Shown here piece after piece: positions 25,795 to 34,993 of a stretch of DNA of 64,000 bases. The notes under the pieces were generated by a model that made no database searches, was not told the DNA's origin, and saw nothing but the letters and a program-made list of their open reading frames with translations. The position numbers and the translations under genes are program-made. How positions within the stretch are numbered: position 1 is the stretch's first letter; every line of letters begins with the position of its first letter. The DNA lies in the NCBI RefSeq assembly GCF_028607085.1, contig NZ_CP117411.1, positions 2,480,001-2,544,000 of the forward strand, written 5' to 3'. The stretch comes from Sphingomonas naphthae. GTDB lineage: Bacteria; Pseudomonadota; Alphaproteobacteria; Sphingomonadales; Sphingomonadaceae.

Positions 25795-26642
25795 AGGCGA
25801 TCCGCCCGCCATCGGCCACGCAGGAGGCGCGCTGGGTGCGCGTGCTGCTGATCGCGCTCGCGCTCGGCTTCCTCGGCCTGTTCCTGCTGCTGCCTTTGGT
25901 GGTGGTGTTCGTCGAGGCGCTGGCGAAAGGGCTGCCGCCGTTCCTGGCGGCGCTGACCGAGCCCGACGCGGTCTCGGCGATCAAGCTCACATTGCTCACG
26001 GCCGCCATCGCGGTGCCGGCCAACATCGTATTCGGCATCGTCGCATCGTGGGCGATCACCAAGTTCGATTTTCCGGGCAAGGGTTTCCTCATCACCCTGA
26101 TCGACCTGCCCTTCTCGGTCTCGCCCGTGGTGGGCGGCGTGATCTATATCCTGATGTTCGGCGCGTCGGGCTGGTTCGGGCCGTTCCTCCAGGATCAGGA
26201 CATTCAGATCATCTACGCCGTGCCCGGCATCGTGCTGGCGACGATCTTCGTCACCTTCCCCTTCGTCGCGCGCGAGCTGATCCCGCTGATGGCCGAACAG
26301 GGCCGCGACGACGAGGAGGCGGCTCTCTCCCTCGGCGCGAGCGGCTGGCAGACCTTCTGGCATGTCACCCTGCCCAACATCCGCTGGGGCCTGCTCTATG
26401 GCGTCCTGCTCTGCAACGCACGGGCGATGGGCGAATTCGGCGCGGTCTCGGTCGTGTCAGGCCATATCCGCGGGCTGACCAACACGATGCCGCTCCACGT
26501 CGAGATCCTCTACAACGAATATAATTTTGTCGCCGCCTTCGCGGTGGCCTCGCTGCTGGCGGCGCTCGCGCTCGTCACCCTCGCCGCCAAGACCTTGCTC
26601 GAATGGCGGTTCGATTATCACCGGAACGGAACGGCGCACTGA
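25791..26642 (+). CDS. cysW: sulfate ABC transporter permease subunit CysW
   Basis: Second sulfate permease subunit, 283 residues, six helices. The coupling helix [21 protein letters not shown] lies near residue 176. [17 protein letters not shown] and [19 protein letters not shown] match CysW. The start overlaps the cysT stop (ATGA) and its stop overlaps the cysA start by one base (TGATG), so the three subunits are made in coupled fashion. CysT and CysW would form the heterodimeric channel. Confidence 0.95.
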   Translation: MKAIRPPSATQEARWVRVLLIALALGFLGLFLLLPLVVVFVEALAKGLPPFLAALTEPDAVSAIKLTLLTAAIAVPANIVFGIVASWAITKFDFPGKGFLITLIDLPFSVSPVVGGVIYILMFGASGWFGPFLQDQDIQIIYAVPGIVLATIFVTFPFVARELIPLMAEQGRDDEEAALSLGASGWQTFWHVTLPNIRWGLLYGVLLCNARAMGEFGAVSVVSGHIRGLTNTMPLHVEILYNEYNFVAAFAVASLLAALALVTLAAKTLLEWRFDYHRNGTAH

Positions 26643-27685
26643 TGGGGATCACGCTCCAGGGCATCACCAAGGGCTTTCGCGGCTTCCAGGCGCTGCACGG
26701 CATCGATCTGGAGGCGCGGCCGGGCGAGTTCCTCGCTCTGCTCGGCCCCTCGGGATCGGGCAAGACCACGCTTCTCCGCATCATCGCGGGGCTGGAGTTC
26801 GCCGATCAGGGGCAGGTGGCGTTCGATGGCGAGGATGTCGGGCATCTCGCCGCCGCCCAGCGCCAGGTGGGCTTCGTCTTCCAGCAATATGCCCTGTTCC
26901 GCCACATGACGGTGGCCGACAACATCGCCTTCGGCCTGACCGTGAAGAAGCGCCGCGAGCGCCCGGCCAAGGCGGAGATCGCGGCGCGGGTGGCCGAGCT
27001 GCTCGATCTGGTCCAGCTCTCGGGCCTCGGCAAACGCTATCCCGCGCAGCTTTCGGGCGGCCAGCGCCAGCGCGTGGCGCTCGCCCGCGCGCTGGCCGTG
27101 CAGCCCCGCATCCTGCTGCTCGACGAACCGTTCGGCGCGCTCGACGCCAAGGTGCGCAAGGATCTGCGCCGCTGGCTTCGCGAACTGCACGACCGGATGG
27201 GCCTCACCTCGATCTTCGTGACGCACGATCAGGAGGAAGCGCTGGAACTGGCCGATCGGGTGGTGGTGATGGATCACGGCGTGATCGAGCAGATCGCCGA
27301 GCCCCAGACCATCTACGACGAACCCGCCTCCGCCTTCGTATTCGATTTCGTCGGGGAATCGAACCGGCTGCCGGTGACGGTGTCAGGCGGCCGGGTCGCC
27401 TTCGCCGGCCAGCCGCTCGACGTCGACGGCAGCGGCCTCACCGGCGAGGCCCAACTCTTCTTCCGCCCGCACGACGCGCGCATCGTCACCGACGGCGCGG
27501 CCTTCCCCGCCGTCGTCACGCTGGCCCGGCCGAAGAATGGCGCGATCCGGCTGGAGGCCAAGGTGGAGGGACGCACCGTGCCGGTCGAGATCGACGTGCC
27601 GCTGGCCGGGGCGCCGGCGGTAGGCGACACGATCCGTGTCGCCCCCACCCGCACCCGCCTGTTCGCGCAACCTTCCGCCGCCTGA
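26642..27685 (+). CDS. cysA: sulfate/thiosulfate ABC transporter ATP-binding protein CysA
   Basis: ATPase subunit of 347 residues. Walker [10 protein letters not shown] is near residue 38, the Q-loop at VFQQYALF, the signature LSGGQRQR near 135, Walker [13 protein letters not shown] and the switch His in THDQEE. The C-terminal third is a TOBE-type regulatory domain ([23 protein letters not shown]), usual for CysA. The start chosen is the ATG overlapping the cysW stop. The frame continues upstream inside cysW but is not used. Confidence 0.96.
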   Translation: MGITLQGITKGFRGFQALHGIDLEARPGEFLALLGPSGSGKTTLLRIIAGLEFADQGQVAFDGEDVGHLAAAQRQVGFVFQQYALFRHMTVADNIAFGLTVKKRRERPAKAEIAARVAELLDLVQLSGLGKRYPAQLSGGQRQRVALARALAVQPRILLLDEPFGALDAKVRKDLRRWLRELHDRMGLTSIFVTHDQEEALELADRVVVMDHGVIEQIAEPQTIYDEPASAFVFDFVGESNRLPVTVSGGRVAFAGQPLDVDGSGLTGEAQLFFRPHDARIVTDGAAFPAVVTLARPKNGAIRLEAKVEGRTVPVEIDVPLAGAPAVGDTIRVAPTRTRLFAQPSAA

Positions 27686-27734
27686 GGCCGTTACACCGAC
27701 GTCATCATCATCAGCGACGGCGGGAACGATCATC

Positions 27735-28022
27735 ATGTCCAGGGCATCCGATTTCCTCGAAGCCTGGACGGTCGCCCGCACCGATACCCGCGCGCTCACC
27801 ACCGAGGAAGCCGGCACCATCGCCGACCAGTGGGAAGGCGAGGCGATCGAGAATGGCGTCGATCCCGACGATCTAGGCACGGCGGCCGGCGGCGACCTGC
27901 GCGCCTATCTGCTGCGCACCTACGGCGAGGTAGGGCAGGAAGTCTCGACCGACGACGGCGACCATTCGGACGCGCAAAAGCCCCCACCCCAACCGCGCCA
28001 TCGCGAGCCGGGCGTTTTCTAA
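27735..28022 (+). CDS. small acidic hypothetical protein
   Basis: 95 residues, not recognised. The N-terminal 65 residues are predicted helical and acidic (FLEAWTVARTDTRALTTEE, IADQWEGEAIENG); the tail is hydrophilic and proline-rich. There is no signal peptide, membrane segment or cysteine. It starts 49 bp after cysA and could be part of that transcript. A palindromic R1 repeat follows 15 bp after the stop. Confidence 0.6.
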   Translation: MSRASDFLEAWTVARTDTRALTTEEAGTIADQWEGEAIENGVDPDDLGTAAGGDLRAYLLRTYGEVGQEVSTDDGDHSDAQKPPPQPRHREPGVF

Positions 28023-28037
28023 GCCTCATCACTATCT

Positions 28038-28125
28038 CCCCGTTCGTCCTGAGCGTAGTCGAAGGACGTGAGACTGGACGATGCCGCGTGGGACACGTGC
28101 TTCGATTTCGCTCAGGGCGAACGGG
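28038..28125. repeat. palindromic repeat, family R1 (copy 4)
   Basis: The ends cccgttcg and cgaacggg pair; the arms carry gtcctgagcgtagtcgaag and cttcgatttcgctcagg with a few mismatches, so this is a more decayed copy. It lies between the small acidic gene and fumA. Confidence 0.83.
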
Positions 28126-28236
28126 TGAATGTCCAGGACATGCGCCACCCGCCGATTGTTGCATTGCGGCGACTCCCCCTCCCCCACTTTTGCGCTATGG
28201 CGGCCGCGTAAAAAGACGAGCGGGGACTCTGCGACC

Positions 28237-29757
28237 ATGACCACCATCATCAAGGAAGCCGACCTGATCGAGAGCGTCGCCGACGCGCTCCAGTTCATCA
28301 GTTACTATCATCCGATGGATTATATCCGCGCGCTGGGCGTCGCCTATGAGGCCGAGCAGGGCCCCGCCGCCAAGGACGCCATCGCCCAGATCCTGACCAA
28401 CAGCCGCATGTGCGCCGAGGGGCATCGGCCGATCTGTCAGGATACCGGCATCGTCACCGTGTTCATCAAATGGGGCCAGCAGTGCATGCTGGACAGCGAG
28501 AAGTCGCTCCAGGAGGTCGTGGATGAAGGCGTCCGCCGCGCCTATCTCCATCCCGAGAACCGCCTGCGCGCCTCGATCCTGAAGGATCCCGCCTTCAGCC
28601 GCGTCAACACCAGGGACAATACCCCTTGCGTGCTGAACGTGGAGATGGTGCCCGGCCATCATGTCGACGTGCAGGTCGCGGCCAAGGGCGGCGGCAGCGA
28701 GAACAAGTCCAAGTTCAAGATGATGAACCCCAGCGATTCGGTGGTCGATTGGGTACTGGAGATGATCCCGCAGATGGGCGCCGGCTGGTGCCCGCCGGGC
28801 ATGCTCGGCATCGGCATCGGCGGCACCGCCGAAAAGGCCATGACGCTCGCCAAGGAATCGCTGATGGGCGATATCGACATGGCGCAGCTGAAGGCACGCG
28901 GGCCGCAGACCAAGATCGAGGAACTGCGGATCGAGATCTTCGACAAGGTCAACGCGCTGGGCATCGGCGCGCAGGGTCTCGGTGGCCTCGCCACGATCCT
29001 CGACGTGAAGATCATGGATTATCCGACGCACGCGGCCTCCAAGCCGATCGCGATGATCCCGAACTGCGCCGCGACCCGCCATGCGCATTTCCACCTCGAC
29101 GGCTCCGGCCCGGCCTATCTCGAGCCGCCGAGCCTGGACGAATGGCCGAAGGTGGAGTGGACGCCATCGAAGGAGTCGATCCGCGTCGATCTCGACACGC
29201 TGACTCCCGAAGTGGTGGCGAGCTGGCAGCCGGGCGACCGCCTGCTCCTCAACGGCAAGATGCTGACCGGCCGCGACGCCGCGCACAAGCGCATCGCCGA
29301 TATGCTCGCGAAGGGCGAGGAGCTGCCGGTCGAGTTCAAGGGCCGGGTGATCTATTATGTCGGCCCGGTCGATCCGATCCGCGACGAGGTGGTCGGCCCG
29401 GCGGGCCCCACCACCGCGACCCGGATGGACAAATTCACCAAGATGATGCTCGACCAGGGCCTGCTGGCGATGGTCGGCAAGGCCGAGCGCGGCCCGGTGG
29501 CGATCGAGGCGATCAAGGAGGCGAAGTCGGCTTACCTGATGGCCGTGGGTGGTGCGGCCTATCTGGTGTCGCGCGCGATCAAGGGCGCCAAGGTCGTCGG
29601 CTTCGCGGATCTCGGCATGGAGGCGATCTACGAATTCGACGTGAAAGACATGCCGGTGACGGTGGCGGTGGACGCCAGCGGCACCAGCGTCCACCACACC
29701 GCGCCGCTGGTGTGGCGCGAGAAGATCGCGCGGGAGCGGTTGCTGGAGACGGTGTGA
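28237..29757 (+). CDS. fumA: fumarate hydratase class I, [4Fe-4S]-dependent
   Basis: Single-chain class I fumarase of 506 residues catalysing fumarate hydration to malate in the citric acid cycle. The N-terminal alpha part has cluster cysteines in GHRPICQDTGI near residue 68 and GWCPPGMLGIG near 188, with a third in IPNCAATRH near 279. The C-terminal beta part has GRDAAHKRI and VGPAGPTTATRMDKFT, the substrate-binding swivelling domain. The ATG at 28237 gives the usual length; the upstream frame is part of the leader. A perfect hairpin terminator follows 5 bp after the stop. It is oxygen-sensitive in other species. Confidence 0.95.
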   Translation: MTTIIKEADLIESVADALQFISYYHPMDYIRALGVAYEAEQGPAAKDAIAQILTNSRMCAEGHRPICQDTGIVTVFIKWGQQCMLDSEKSLQEVVDEGVRRAYLHPENRLRASILKDPAFSRVNTRDNTPCVLNVEMVPGHHVDVQVAAKGGGSENKSKFKMMNPSDSVVDWVLEMIPQMGAGWCPPGMLGIGIGGTAEKAMTLAKESLMGDIDMAQLKARGPQTKIEELRIEIFDKVNALGIGAQGLGGLATILDVKIMDYPTHAASKPIAMIPNCAATRHAHFHLDGSGPAYLEPPSLDEWPKVEWTPSKESIRVDLDTLTPEVVASWQPGDRLLLNGKMLTGRDAAHKRIADMLAKGEELPVEFKGRVIYYVGPVDPIRDEVVGPAGPTTATRMDKFTKMMLDQGLLAMVGKAERGPVAIEAIKEAKSAYLMAVGGAAYLVSRAIKGAKVVGFADLGMEAIYEFDVKDMPVTVAVDASGTSVHHTAPLVWREKIARERLLETV

Positions 29758-29762
29758 GCCAA

Positions 29763-29796
29763 ACGCGTCGCCCCGGCGCAGGCCGGGGCGACGCGT
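29763..29796. terminator. bidirectional terminator after fumA
   Basis: A perfect 15-bp stem (acgcgtcgccccggc and its complement) with a GCAG loop. It serves fumA on the plus strand and the barrel gene on the minus strand, both ending within 6 bp. Confidence 0.82.
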
Positions 29797-29801
29797 CTGT
29801 T

Positions 29802-30398
29802 TCAGAAGCCCACGTAAACCCCGCCCATCATCTGCGCCGGATCGTAGCGCCCGTTGGTCGTGCGCTTGCGATATTCCACCCGCGCGCCCGTCCAGGTGCC
29901 GAACTTGTAGCGCACGCCCGCGCCGTAGATCAGGCCGTCGAAGCTCTTGCTGCGCTCCGTGCTGGCGCCCGTCGCGGCCAGCGTGGTGGTGATCTTGGCG
30001 CGTTCGGCGCCGTAGCCGGCGATGCCGTAGACCGCGAGGCCGGGGATGGCGTTGATGCCGGCGCGCACCGTTCCGCTCCAGTTCCAGCGGCCGTCCTGCT
30101 CGGTCAGCACCGTGGCACTGCTGCTGCCGGTGGTGCCGAGCGATTTGCCGTTGGTCTTGCCGATGCCGCCTTCGACCGCGAGATAGCCGAGCGGCATCGA
30201 CGGCAGCTCGACCCCGATGAAGCCGCCGTAGTCGAGCGCCTTGTCGTTCGACCCCACCGACGTGGCGGCCCGCCGTGTGCCCTGCCCCGCCTCGACCCCG
30301 GCATAGACGGAGGGCACGAGCGGCAGCGCCTGCGCGGCGGCGGGCGCGACGAGCGCGGCGGCGGCCAGCAGGCCAGGCGAGAGACGGCGGATGGTCAT
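29802..30398 (-). CDS. small outer-membrane beta-barrel protein
   Basis: 198 residues with a signal peptide (cleavage near residue 24, after AAAQA) and repeated amphipathic strands ending in VYVGF. Patterns such as SVYAGVEAGQG, YGGFIGVELP, AVYGIAGYG and GAGVRYKFG resemble the OmpA-like/opacity-type 8-strand barrel group. It carries no peptidoglycan-binding domain, so a surface or membrane-stability role is all that can be said. I chose the ATG at 30398 since an agggg box stands 7 bp before it; a second ATG at 30404 is too close to the box. Confidence 0.78.
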   Translation of the reverse strand: MTIRRLSPGLLAAAALVAPAAAQALPLVPSVYAGVEAGQGTRRAATSVGSNDKALDYGGFIGVELPSMPLGYLAVEGGIGKTNGKSLGTTGSSSATVLTEQDGRWNWSGTVRAGINAIPGLAVYGIAGYGAERAKITTTLAATGASTERSKSFDGLIYGAGVRYKFGTWTGARVEYRKRTTNGRYDPAQMMGGVYVGF

Positions 30399-30560
30399 GG
30401 ACATTCCCCTTTGGACGCGATCGACAGGCCCGCCCGGTTCGGCAGGCGCCCCGCCTTCCCCTACCCGGCCGGCACTGGCAAGCCCCGAACGGGTGACGGC
30501 GGCGCCCGCCCGCGCGACACCGCTTGACGAACGCGCGGCACCGCCTCCACGCTGCGGCCC

Positions 30561-31631
30561 ATGAGCGAGATCATCATCTTCGACGAGCATACGCTCTCCG
30601 AACGCGGCACCAGCAACGCCACCTTCGATTATGCCGAGGCGATGGAGGCCCATGCCGGCATCCGCGCGGTGATGATGCACGACCTGCGGCGCGACTGGGT
30701 GGAAGGCGCCGTGCGGCGCTGGTCCGCCCGCTTCGAGACGATCGGCTACAACAGCGAGGCGGGGCGCGCCGATCTGGTCAGGCGCATCCAGCCCAAGCTC
30801 TATTATTACCAGCGCGGCCAGATCGACGACATCCGCCTGCTGCCCGACGTGAAGGTGGCGGTGCACAGCGTGTTCGATCATTTCCCGGTGCCGCAGGCCG
30901 ATCGCAACGCCTATATCTCGGACTGGCTGGCCCACCACATGACCGGCGGCAAGGCCCCTGCGGTGCCCTATATCGTGACGATGCCGCCGGCCGAGCGTGA
31001 CATGCGCGCCGCCTGGGGCATCCCGGCCGGGGCGGTGGTGCTGGGCCGGCACGGCGGGCGCGACACGTTCGACATTCCCTTCGCCAAGCGCGCGGTGGCG
31101 CGCGCCGTGCAAGAGCGCCAGGATCTGTGGTTCCTGTTCGTCAATACCGACAGGTTCATCGATCATCCGCGTGTCCGCTTCCTCGATCCGATCTTCGATC
31201 TGGTCGAGAAGGCCGATTTCATCGCCACCTGCGACGCGATGATCCATGCGCGCGAGCGGGGCGAGAGCTTCGGCCTCGCCATGGCCGAATTCCTGCTGCT
31301 CGACCGGCCGGTGCTGTGCTGGGCCGGCGGGCGGGATCGCAACCATCTGGTGCTGCAACCGAACCCCCACCACCTCTACCGCACCGAGGGCGAATTGATG
31401 CGCCTGCTCCGCCGCATCGGCCCCGCCCCGCGTGATGGGAAAGCGGCGGCGGCGATGGCGCCCTACGCCCCCGATCGGATCGCCGCGCGATTCAGCGACG
31501 TGTTCCTCACCGGGCCAAGGGTGGCGCTGGAGGGCAAGACGGCGGCGGGCAATCTGCGCCGCCGCGTGCTGAACGCACGCAGCCTGGCGATGAACCGGGC
31601 TTGGTATGCGGCGTCACGGATCGGGCTGTAG
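30561..31631 (+). CDS. putative GT4-like glycosyltransferase
   Basis: 356 residues with a two-lobed GT-B-like layout. The C-terminal lobe has FIATCDAMIHARERGESFGLAMAEF, where the E-x7-E pattern (ESFGLAMAE) is the sugar-nucleotide motif of the GT4 family. The N-terminal lobe is less typical (IIFDEHTLSERGTSNATFDYA) and may bind a specific acceptor. No signal or membrane segment is seen; the protein is probably cytosolic or peripheral. It stands alone, with no polysaccharide cluster around, so acceptor and sugar are unknown. It converges on mutM with 12 bp between them. Confidence 0.72.
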   Translation: MSEIIIFDEHTLSERGTSNATFDYAEAMEAHAGIRAVMMHDLRRDWVEGAVRRWSARFETIGYNSEAGRADLVRRIQPKLYYYQRGQIDDIRLLPDVKVAVHSVFDHFPVPQADRNAYISDWLAHHMTGGKAPAVPYIVTMPPAERDMRAAWGIPAGAVVLGRHGGRDTFDIPFAKRAVARAVQERQDLWFLFVNTDRFIDHPRVRFLDPIFDLVEKADFIATCDAMIHARERGESFGLAMAEFLLLDRPVLCWAGGRDRNHLVLQPNPHHLYRTEGELMRLLRRIGPAPRDGKAAAAMAPYAPDRIAARFSDVFLTGPRVALEGKTAAGNLRRRVLNARSLAMNRAWYAASRIGL

Positions 31632-31643
31632 AATAACGCACGA

Positions 31644-32456
31644 TCACTTCTGGCACTTCCGGCACCAGAAGGTCGATCGCCCGCCATCCACCTGCCGCTC
31701 GACGATGCCACCACACGGGCATGCCTCGCCCTCCCGCCCATAGACGCGGAATTGTTTCGAGAAATAGCCCAGTTCGCCATCCGGCCGGGCGTAATCGCGC
31801 AGGGTCGATCCGCCCGCCTCGATCGCCGCGACCAGCACATCCTTGCACGCGGCCACCAGCCGGGTGAGTCGCGGCAGGGTCAGCGTGCCCGCCGCCGTGC
31901 GCGGATCGATGCGCGCCATGTTGAGCGCCTCGCACACATAGATATTGCCGAGGCCCGCCACGATCCGCTGGTCGAGCAGCATCAGCTTGATCGGCGCGAT
32001 CCGCCCCTTCAGCCGATCGCGCAGGTGCCGCGGGTTGAAGGCATCGCCCAGCGGCTCCGGGCCGAGCGCCCTGAACGGCGGCCATTCGGCCACCTGATCG
32101 GTAGGCATCAGATCGAGCGAGCCGAAGCGGCGCGGATCGTTGAGCGACAGGGTCATCCCCGTATCGGTCTCGATCAGCAGATGATCGTGCGCCCCGATCG
32201 TCTCGGGCGCGATCCGCCAGCGGCCGGACATGCCGAGGTGGAAGATCAAAGTATCGTCGCGGTCCGTCTCGATCAGCCCGTATTTGGCGCGGCGGCCAAG
32301 GCCCGTCACCTGCGCGCCCGTCAGGCGCTGGCGCAGATCGGCGGGGATGGCGCGGCGCAGATCGGCGCGGCGCGGCTCCACCTTCACCAGCGTGCGTCCC
32401 CACAGGACGCGGGCGAGACCGCGCACGGTCGTCTCGACTTCGGGCAATTCGGGCAT
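31644..32456 (-). CDS. mutM: bifunctional DNA-formamidopyrimidine glycosylase/AP lyase
   Basis: Base-excision repair enzyme of 270 residues removing 8-oxoguanine and ring-opened purines. The catalytic N-terminal proline and Glu are seen in PELPEVET (P2, E3), with the beta-hairpin lysine in LGRRAKYGL near 58. The helix-two-turn-helix has VAGLGNIYVCEAL, and the C-terminal zinc finger uses CPCGG and CRKC. All are intact. It is divergent from ubiE with a 45-bp gap, so their promoters must overlap or lie partly inside the genes. This divergent mutM-ubiE layout is common in Alphaproteobacteria. Confidence 0.97.
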   Translation of the reverse strand: MPELPEVETTVRGLARVLWGRTLVKVEPRRADLRRAIPADLRQRLTGAQVTGLGRRAKYGLIETDRDDTLIFHLGMSGRWRIAPETIGAHDHLLIETDTGMTLSLNDPRRFGSLDLMPTDQVAEWPPFRALGPEPLGDAFNPRHLRDRLKGRIAPIKLMLLDQRIVAGLGNIYVCEALNMARIDPRTAAGTLTLPRLTRLVAACKDVLVAAIEAGGSTLRDYARPDGELGYFSKQFRVYGREGEACPCGGIVERQVDGGRSTFWCRKCQK

Positions 32457-32501
32457 GTTCGCCCCCTATCCCGTTCCGCCCCGCGCCGCTATGGCGAGGC
32501 C

Positions 32502-33245
32502 ATGAGCGATGCAACCCGCGACACCGTCTCCTTCGGCTATACCGACGTCACCCCCACCGAAAAGACCGAGAAGGTGGGCCAGGTCTTCCGCTCGGTCGCG
32601 GCCAGATATGATCTGATGAACGATGCCATGTCGGGCGGCATGCACCGGCTGTGGAAGGATCGCTTCGTCCGTCGGGTGAAGCCGCGCCGGGGCGAGGCCA
32701 TCCTCGACATGGCCGGCGGCACCGGCGACATCGCCTTCCGCCTGATGAAATCGGGCGCGGACATCACCGTCGCCGACATCAACGGCGCGATGCTGGAGGT
32801 GGGCCAGGAGCGCGCGGCGAAGAAGGGCTATGAGGGCCTCGCCTGGATCGAGCAGAATGCGGAGACCTTGTGCTTCGCCGACAGGAGCTTCGACGGCTAT
32901 ACGATCGCCTTCGGTATCAGGAACGTGACCGACATCCCCAAGGCGCTGCGCGAGGCGCATCGCGTGCTGAAGCGCGGCGGGCGCTTCTACTGCCTCGAAT
33001 TCTCGACCACGCTTTGGCCCGGTTTCGGCGAAATCTACGATGCCTACTCGCATCGTCTGGTCCCGAAGCTCGGCAAGCTGCTAGCGAACGACGAGGACAG
33101 CTACCGCTATCTGATCGAATCGATCCGCCGCTTCCCCGACATGCCCACGTTCGAGCGGATGATCGGCGAGGCCGGCTTCGTGCGCACCCATGTCGAGCCG
33201 ATGCTGGGCGGGCTGGTCGCGATCCATTCGGGCTGGAAGATCTGA
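32502..33245 (+). CDS. ubiE: demethylmenaquinone/2-methoxy-6-polyprenyl-1,4-benzoquinol methyltransferase
   Basis: C-methyltransferase of ubiquinone biosynthesis, 247 residues, class I SAM fold. VFRSVAARYDLMNDAMSGGMHRLWK at the N-terminus is the UbiE signature; motif I is LDMAGGTGDIAF near residue 70, and the C-terminal conserved block reads FGIRNVTDIPKALREAHRVL. The ATG at 32502 gives standard length. The next gene on the strand, ubiB, also belongs to ubiquinone synthesis, but the two are separated by a 150-bp repeat-filled spacer. Confidence 0.97.
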   Translation: MSDATRDTVSFGYTDVTPTEKTEKVGQVFRSVAARYDLMNDAMSGGMHRLWKDRFVRRVKPRRGEAILDMAGGTGDIAFRLMKSGADITVADINGAMLEVGQERAAKKGYEGLAWIEQNAETLCFADRSFDGYTIAFGIRNVTDIPKALREAHRVLKRGGRFYCLEFSTTLWPGFGEIYDAYSHRLVPKLGKLLANDEDSYRYLIESIRRFPDMPTFERMIGEAGFVRTHVEPMLGGLVAIHSGWKI

Positions 33246-33254
33246 TGAAGCCGA

Positions 33255-33392
33255 ACCGTTCCTCTCCATCGCAGATGGGGAGGGGGACCATCCGCAGGAT
33301 GGTGGAGGGGCCGCGCCCCCTCGATAGCGCGACACCCCTCCACCATCGCTGCGCGATGGTCCCCCTCCCCCCGCTCCGCGCGGGGAGGAACG
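33255..33392. repeat. complex inverted repeat between ubiE and ubiB
   Basis: The outer arms (ctctccatcgcagatggggagg and matching cctccccccgctccgcg on the far side), the inner ccatccgcaggatggtggagg with cctccaccatcgctgcgcgatgg, and the core ggccgcgcccc can fold into a multi-branched structure. It fills almost the entire gap and may uncouple ubiB from ubiE or stabilise the message. Confidence 0.75.
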
Positions 33393-33399
33393 ATCGCCC

Positions 33400-34944
33400 A
33401 TGACCGCCCCCCTCATCCACGGCCTGCGTCTCTTCCGCTGGGGCCGCACCCTCGCCCGCCATGGCGCGCTGCTCGGGATCGAGCGCGATCCGCTCGCGCC
33501 GCCGGCGCTGCGCCGCCTCGTGCGGATCGCGCGGATCGGGTTCCGCATGCCCGCCCAGCCGCGCTACGCCGATGCGTTCGAGGCGATCGGCCCGGCGGCG
33601 GTGAAGCTGGGGCAGGCACTTGCCACCCGCCCCGATCTCGTCGGCGAGGAGGCCGCGCTCGACCTGACGCGCCTCCAGGACGCGCTCCCCCCCGTCCCCT
33701 TCGCCGAGATTCGCGCCGCGATCGAGAAGGGCCTCGGCAAGCCGATCGACCAGCTCTACGCCCGTATCGACGAGGTGCCCGTCGGCGCCGCCTCGATCGC
33801 GCAGGTCCACCGCGCCGTCACGATCGAGGGCCGCGACGTGGCGATCAAGGTGCTGCGCCCCGGCGTCGAGGAGGAATTCGCCCGCGCGCTCGAGACCTAC
33901 GAATGGGCCGCCGCGCAGGCCGAGGCGATGGGCGGCGATATCGCCCGCCTGCGCCCCCGCCTCGTCATCGCCACCTTCCGCCAGTGGACCTTGCGCGAGC
34001 TGGACCTGCGGCGCGAGGCCGCCTCCGCTTCCGAACTGGCCGAGGGGATGAGCGCCATCCCCGAATTCACCGTCCCCGCGATCGACTGGGCGCGCACGTC
34101 GCGCCGGGTGATGACGCTGGAATGGCTGCCGGGCATCAAGCTGTCCGATCGCGCGGCACTGATCGCCGCCGGCCACAATCCGGGCCTCCTCGCCCAACGC
34201 CTCGTCAGCGCCTTTTTACGGCAGGCCATCGCCGACGGTTTCTTCCATGCCGACATGCACCAGGGCAACCTGTTCGCTCTGCCCGGCGACCGGCTGGCGG
34301 CGATCGATTTCGGCATCATGGGCCGCATCAACCGGCAGGCGCGGCTGTGGCTGGCGGAAATCCTCCACGGCCTCATCACCGGCAATTACGCCCGCGTCGC
34401 CGAAATCCATTTCGAGGCGGGCTATGTCCCCGCGCACCACAATCTCGGCGAATTCACCACCGCGCTGCGTGCCGTCGGCGAGCCGATCCGGGGCCTGCCG
34501 GTCAAGGACATCTCGATCGGCTCGATGCTCGACGGGCTGTTCGCCATCACCCGCGATTTCGACATGCCGGTCCAGCCGCACCTGCTGCTGCTGCAAAAGA
34601 CGATGGTGATGGTGGAGGGGGTCGCCACCGGCCTCGATCCCGATATCAACATGTGGGAGACGGCCGAGCCCTTCGTGCGCGAATGGCTGCGCAGCGAACT
34701 CGGCCCCGAGGCGTGGCTCGCCGACCGTCTGCGCGAGGACGTCGCCACCTTCGCCCGCATGCCCGAACTCCTCCGCCGCATCGAAAAACGCTTCCCCGCC
34801 GAGGGCGCCGCCCCCCCGCCCCCGCCCTTGCCGGTCGTGGCGGTCGTCGGCCGGGGCGGCGGCAAGCGGACGGCGCTGCTGATGCTGGTGACGGCGGCGG
34901 TGGGTGTGCTGGCGGGCTGGGCTGCGGCAATGTTGCTCGGCTGA
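33400..34944 (+). CDS. ubiB: 2-polyprenylphenol 6-hydroxylase-associated atypical kinase UbiB
   Basis: UbiB/ADCK-type protein kinase-like ATPase of 514 residues needed for ubiquinone biosynthesis at the inner membrane. The family's KxGQ motif is K69-L-G-Q72 in AAVKLGQALATRPD. The nucleotide-binding lysine is in VAIKVLRPG, the catalytic loop in FHADMHQGNLFA, and DFG in AIDFGIMG. The C-terminus is a transmembrane segment (ALLMLVTAAVGVLAGWAAAMLL) after a proline-rich linker. No ubiJ gene (the usual enterobacterial partner) is between it and ubiE. A hairpin terminator follows. Confidence 0.96.
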   Translation: MTAPLIHGLRLFRWGRTLARHGALLGIERDPLAPPALRRLVRIARIGFRMPAQPRYADAFEAIGPAAVKLGQALATRPDLVGEEAALDLTRLQDALPPVPFAEIRAAIEKGLGKPIDQLYARIDEVPVGAASIAQVHRAVTIEGRDVAIKVLRPGVEEEFARALETYEWAAAQAEAMGGDIARLRPRLVIATFRQWTLRELDLRREAASASELAEGMSAIPEFTVPAIDWARTSRRVMTLEWLPGIKLSDRAALIAAGHNPGLLAQRLVSAFLRQAIADGFFHADMHQGNLFALPGDRLAAIDFGIMGRINRQARLWLAEILHGLITGNYARVAEIHFEAGYVPAHHNLGEFTTALRAVGEPIRGLPVKDISIGSMLDGLFAITRDFDMPVQPHLLLLQKTMVMVEGVATGLDPDINMWETAEPFVREWLRSELGPEAWLADRLREDVATFARMPELLRRIEKRFPAEGAAPPPPPLPVVAVVGRGGGKRTALLMLVTAAVGVLAGWAAAMLLG

Positions 34945-34953
34945 ACGGATAAA

Positions 34954-34987
34954 CCCTCTCCCGCGAAGGCGGGAGAGGGCTTTCACT
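34954..34987. terminator. hairpin terminator between ubiB and tlyA
   Basis: An 11-bp perfect stem (ccctctcccgc/gcgggagaggg) with a GAAG loop and a following ctttcacttt tract on the plus strand. It serves ubiB and possibly the convergent tlyA. Confidence 0.8.
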
Positions 34988-34993
34988 TTGCCC

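Noticed and set aside
28195-29697. 500-codon frame antisense to fumA
   Set aside because: Shadow of the fumarase gene; no motif, and the opposite strand has all cluster cysteines.
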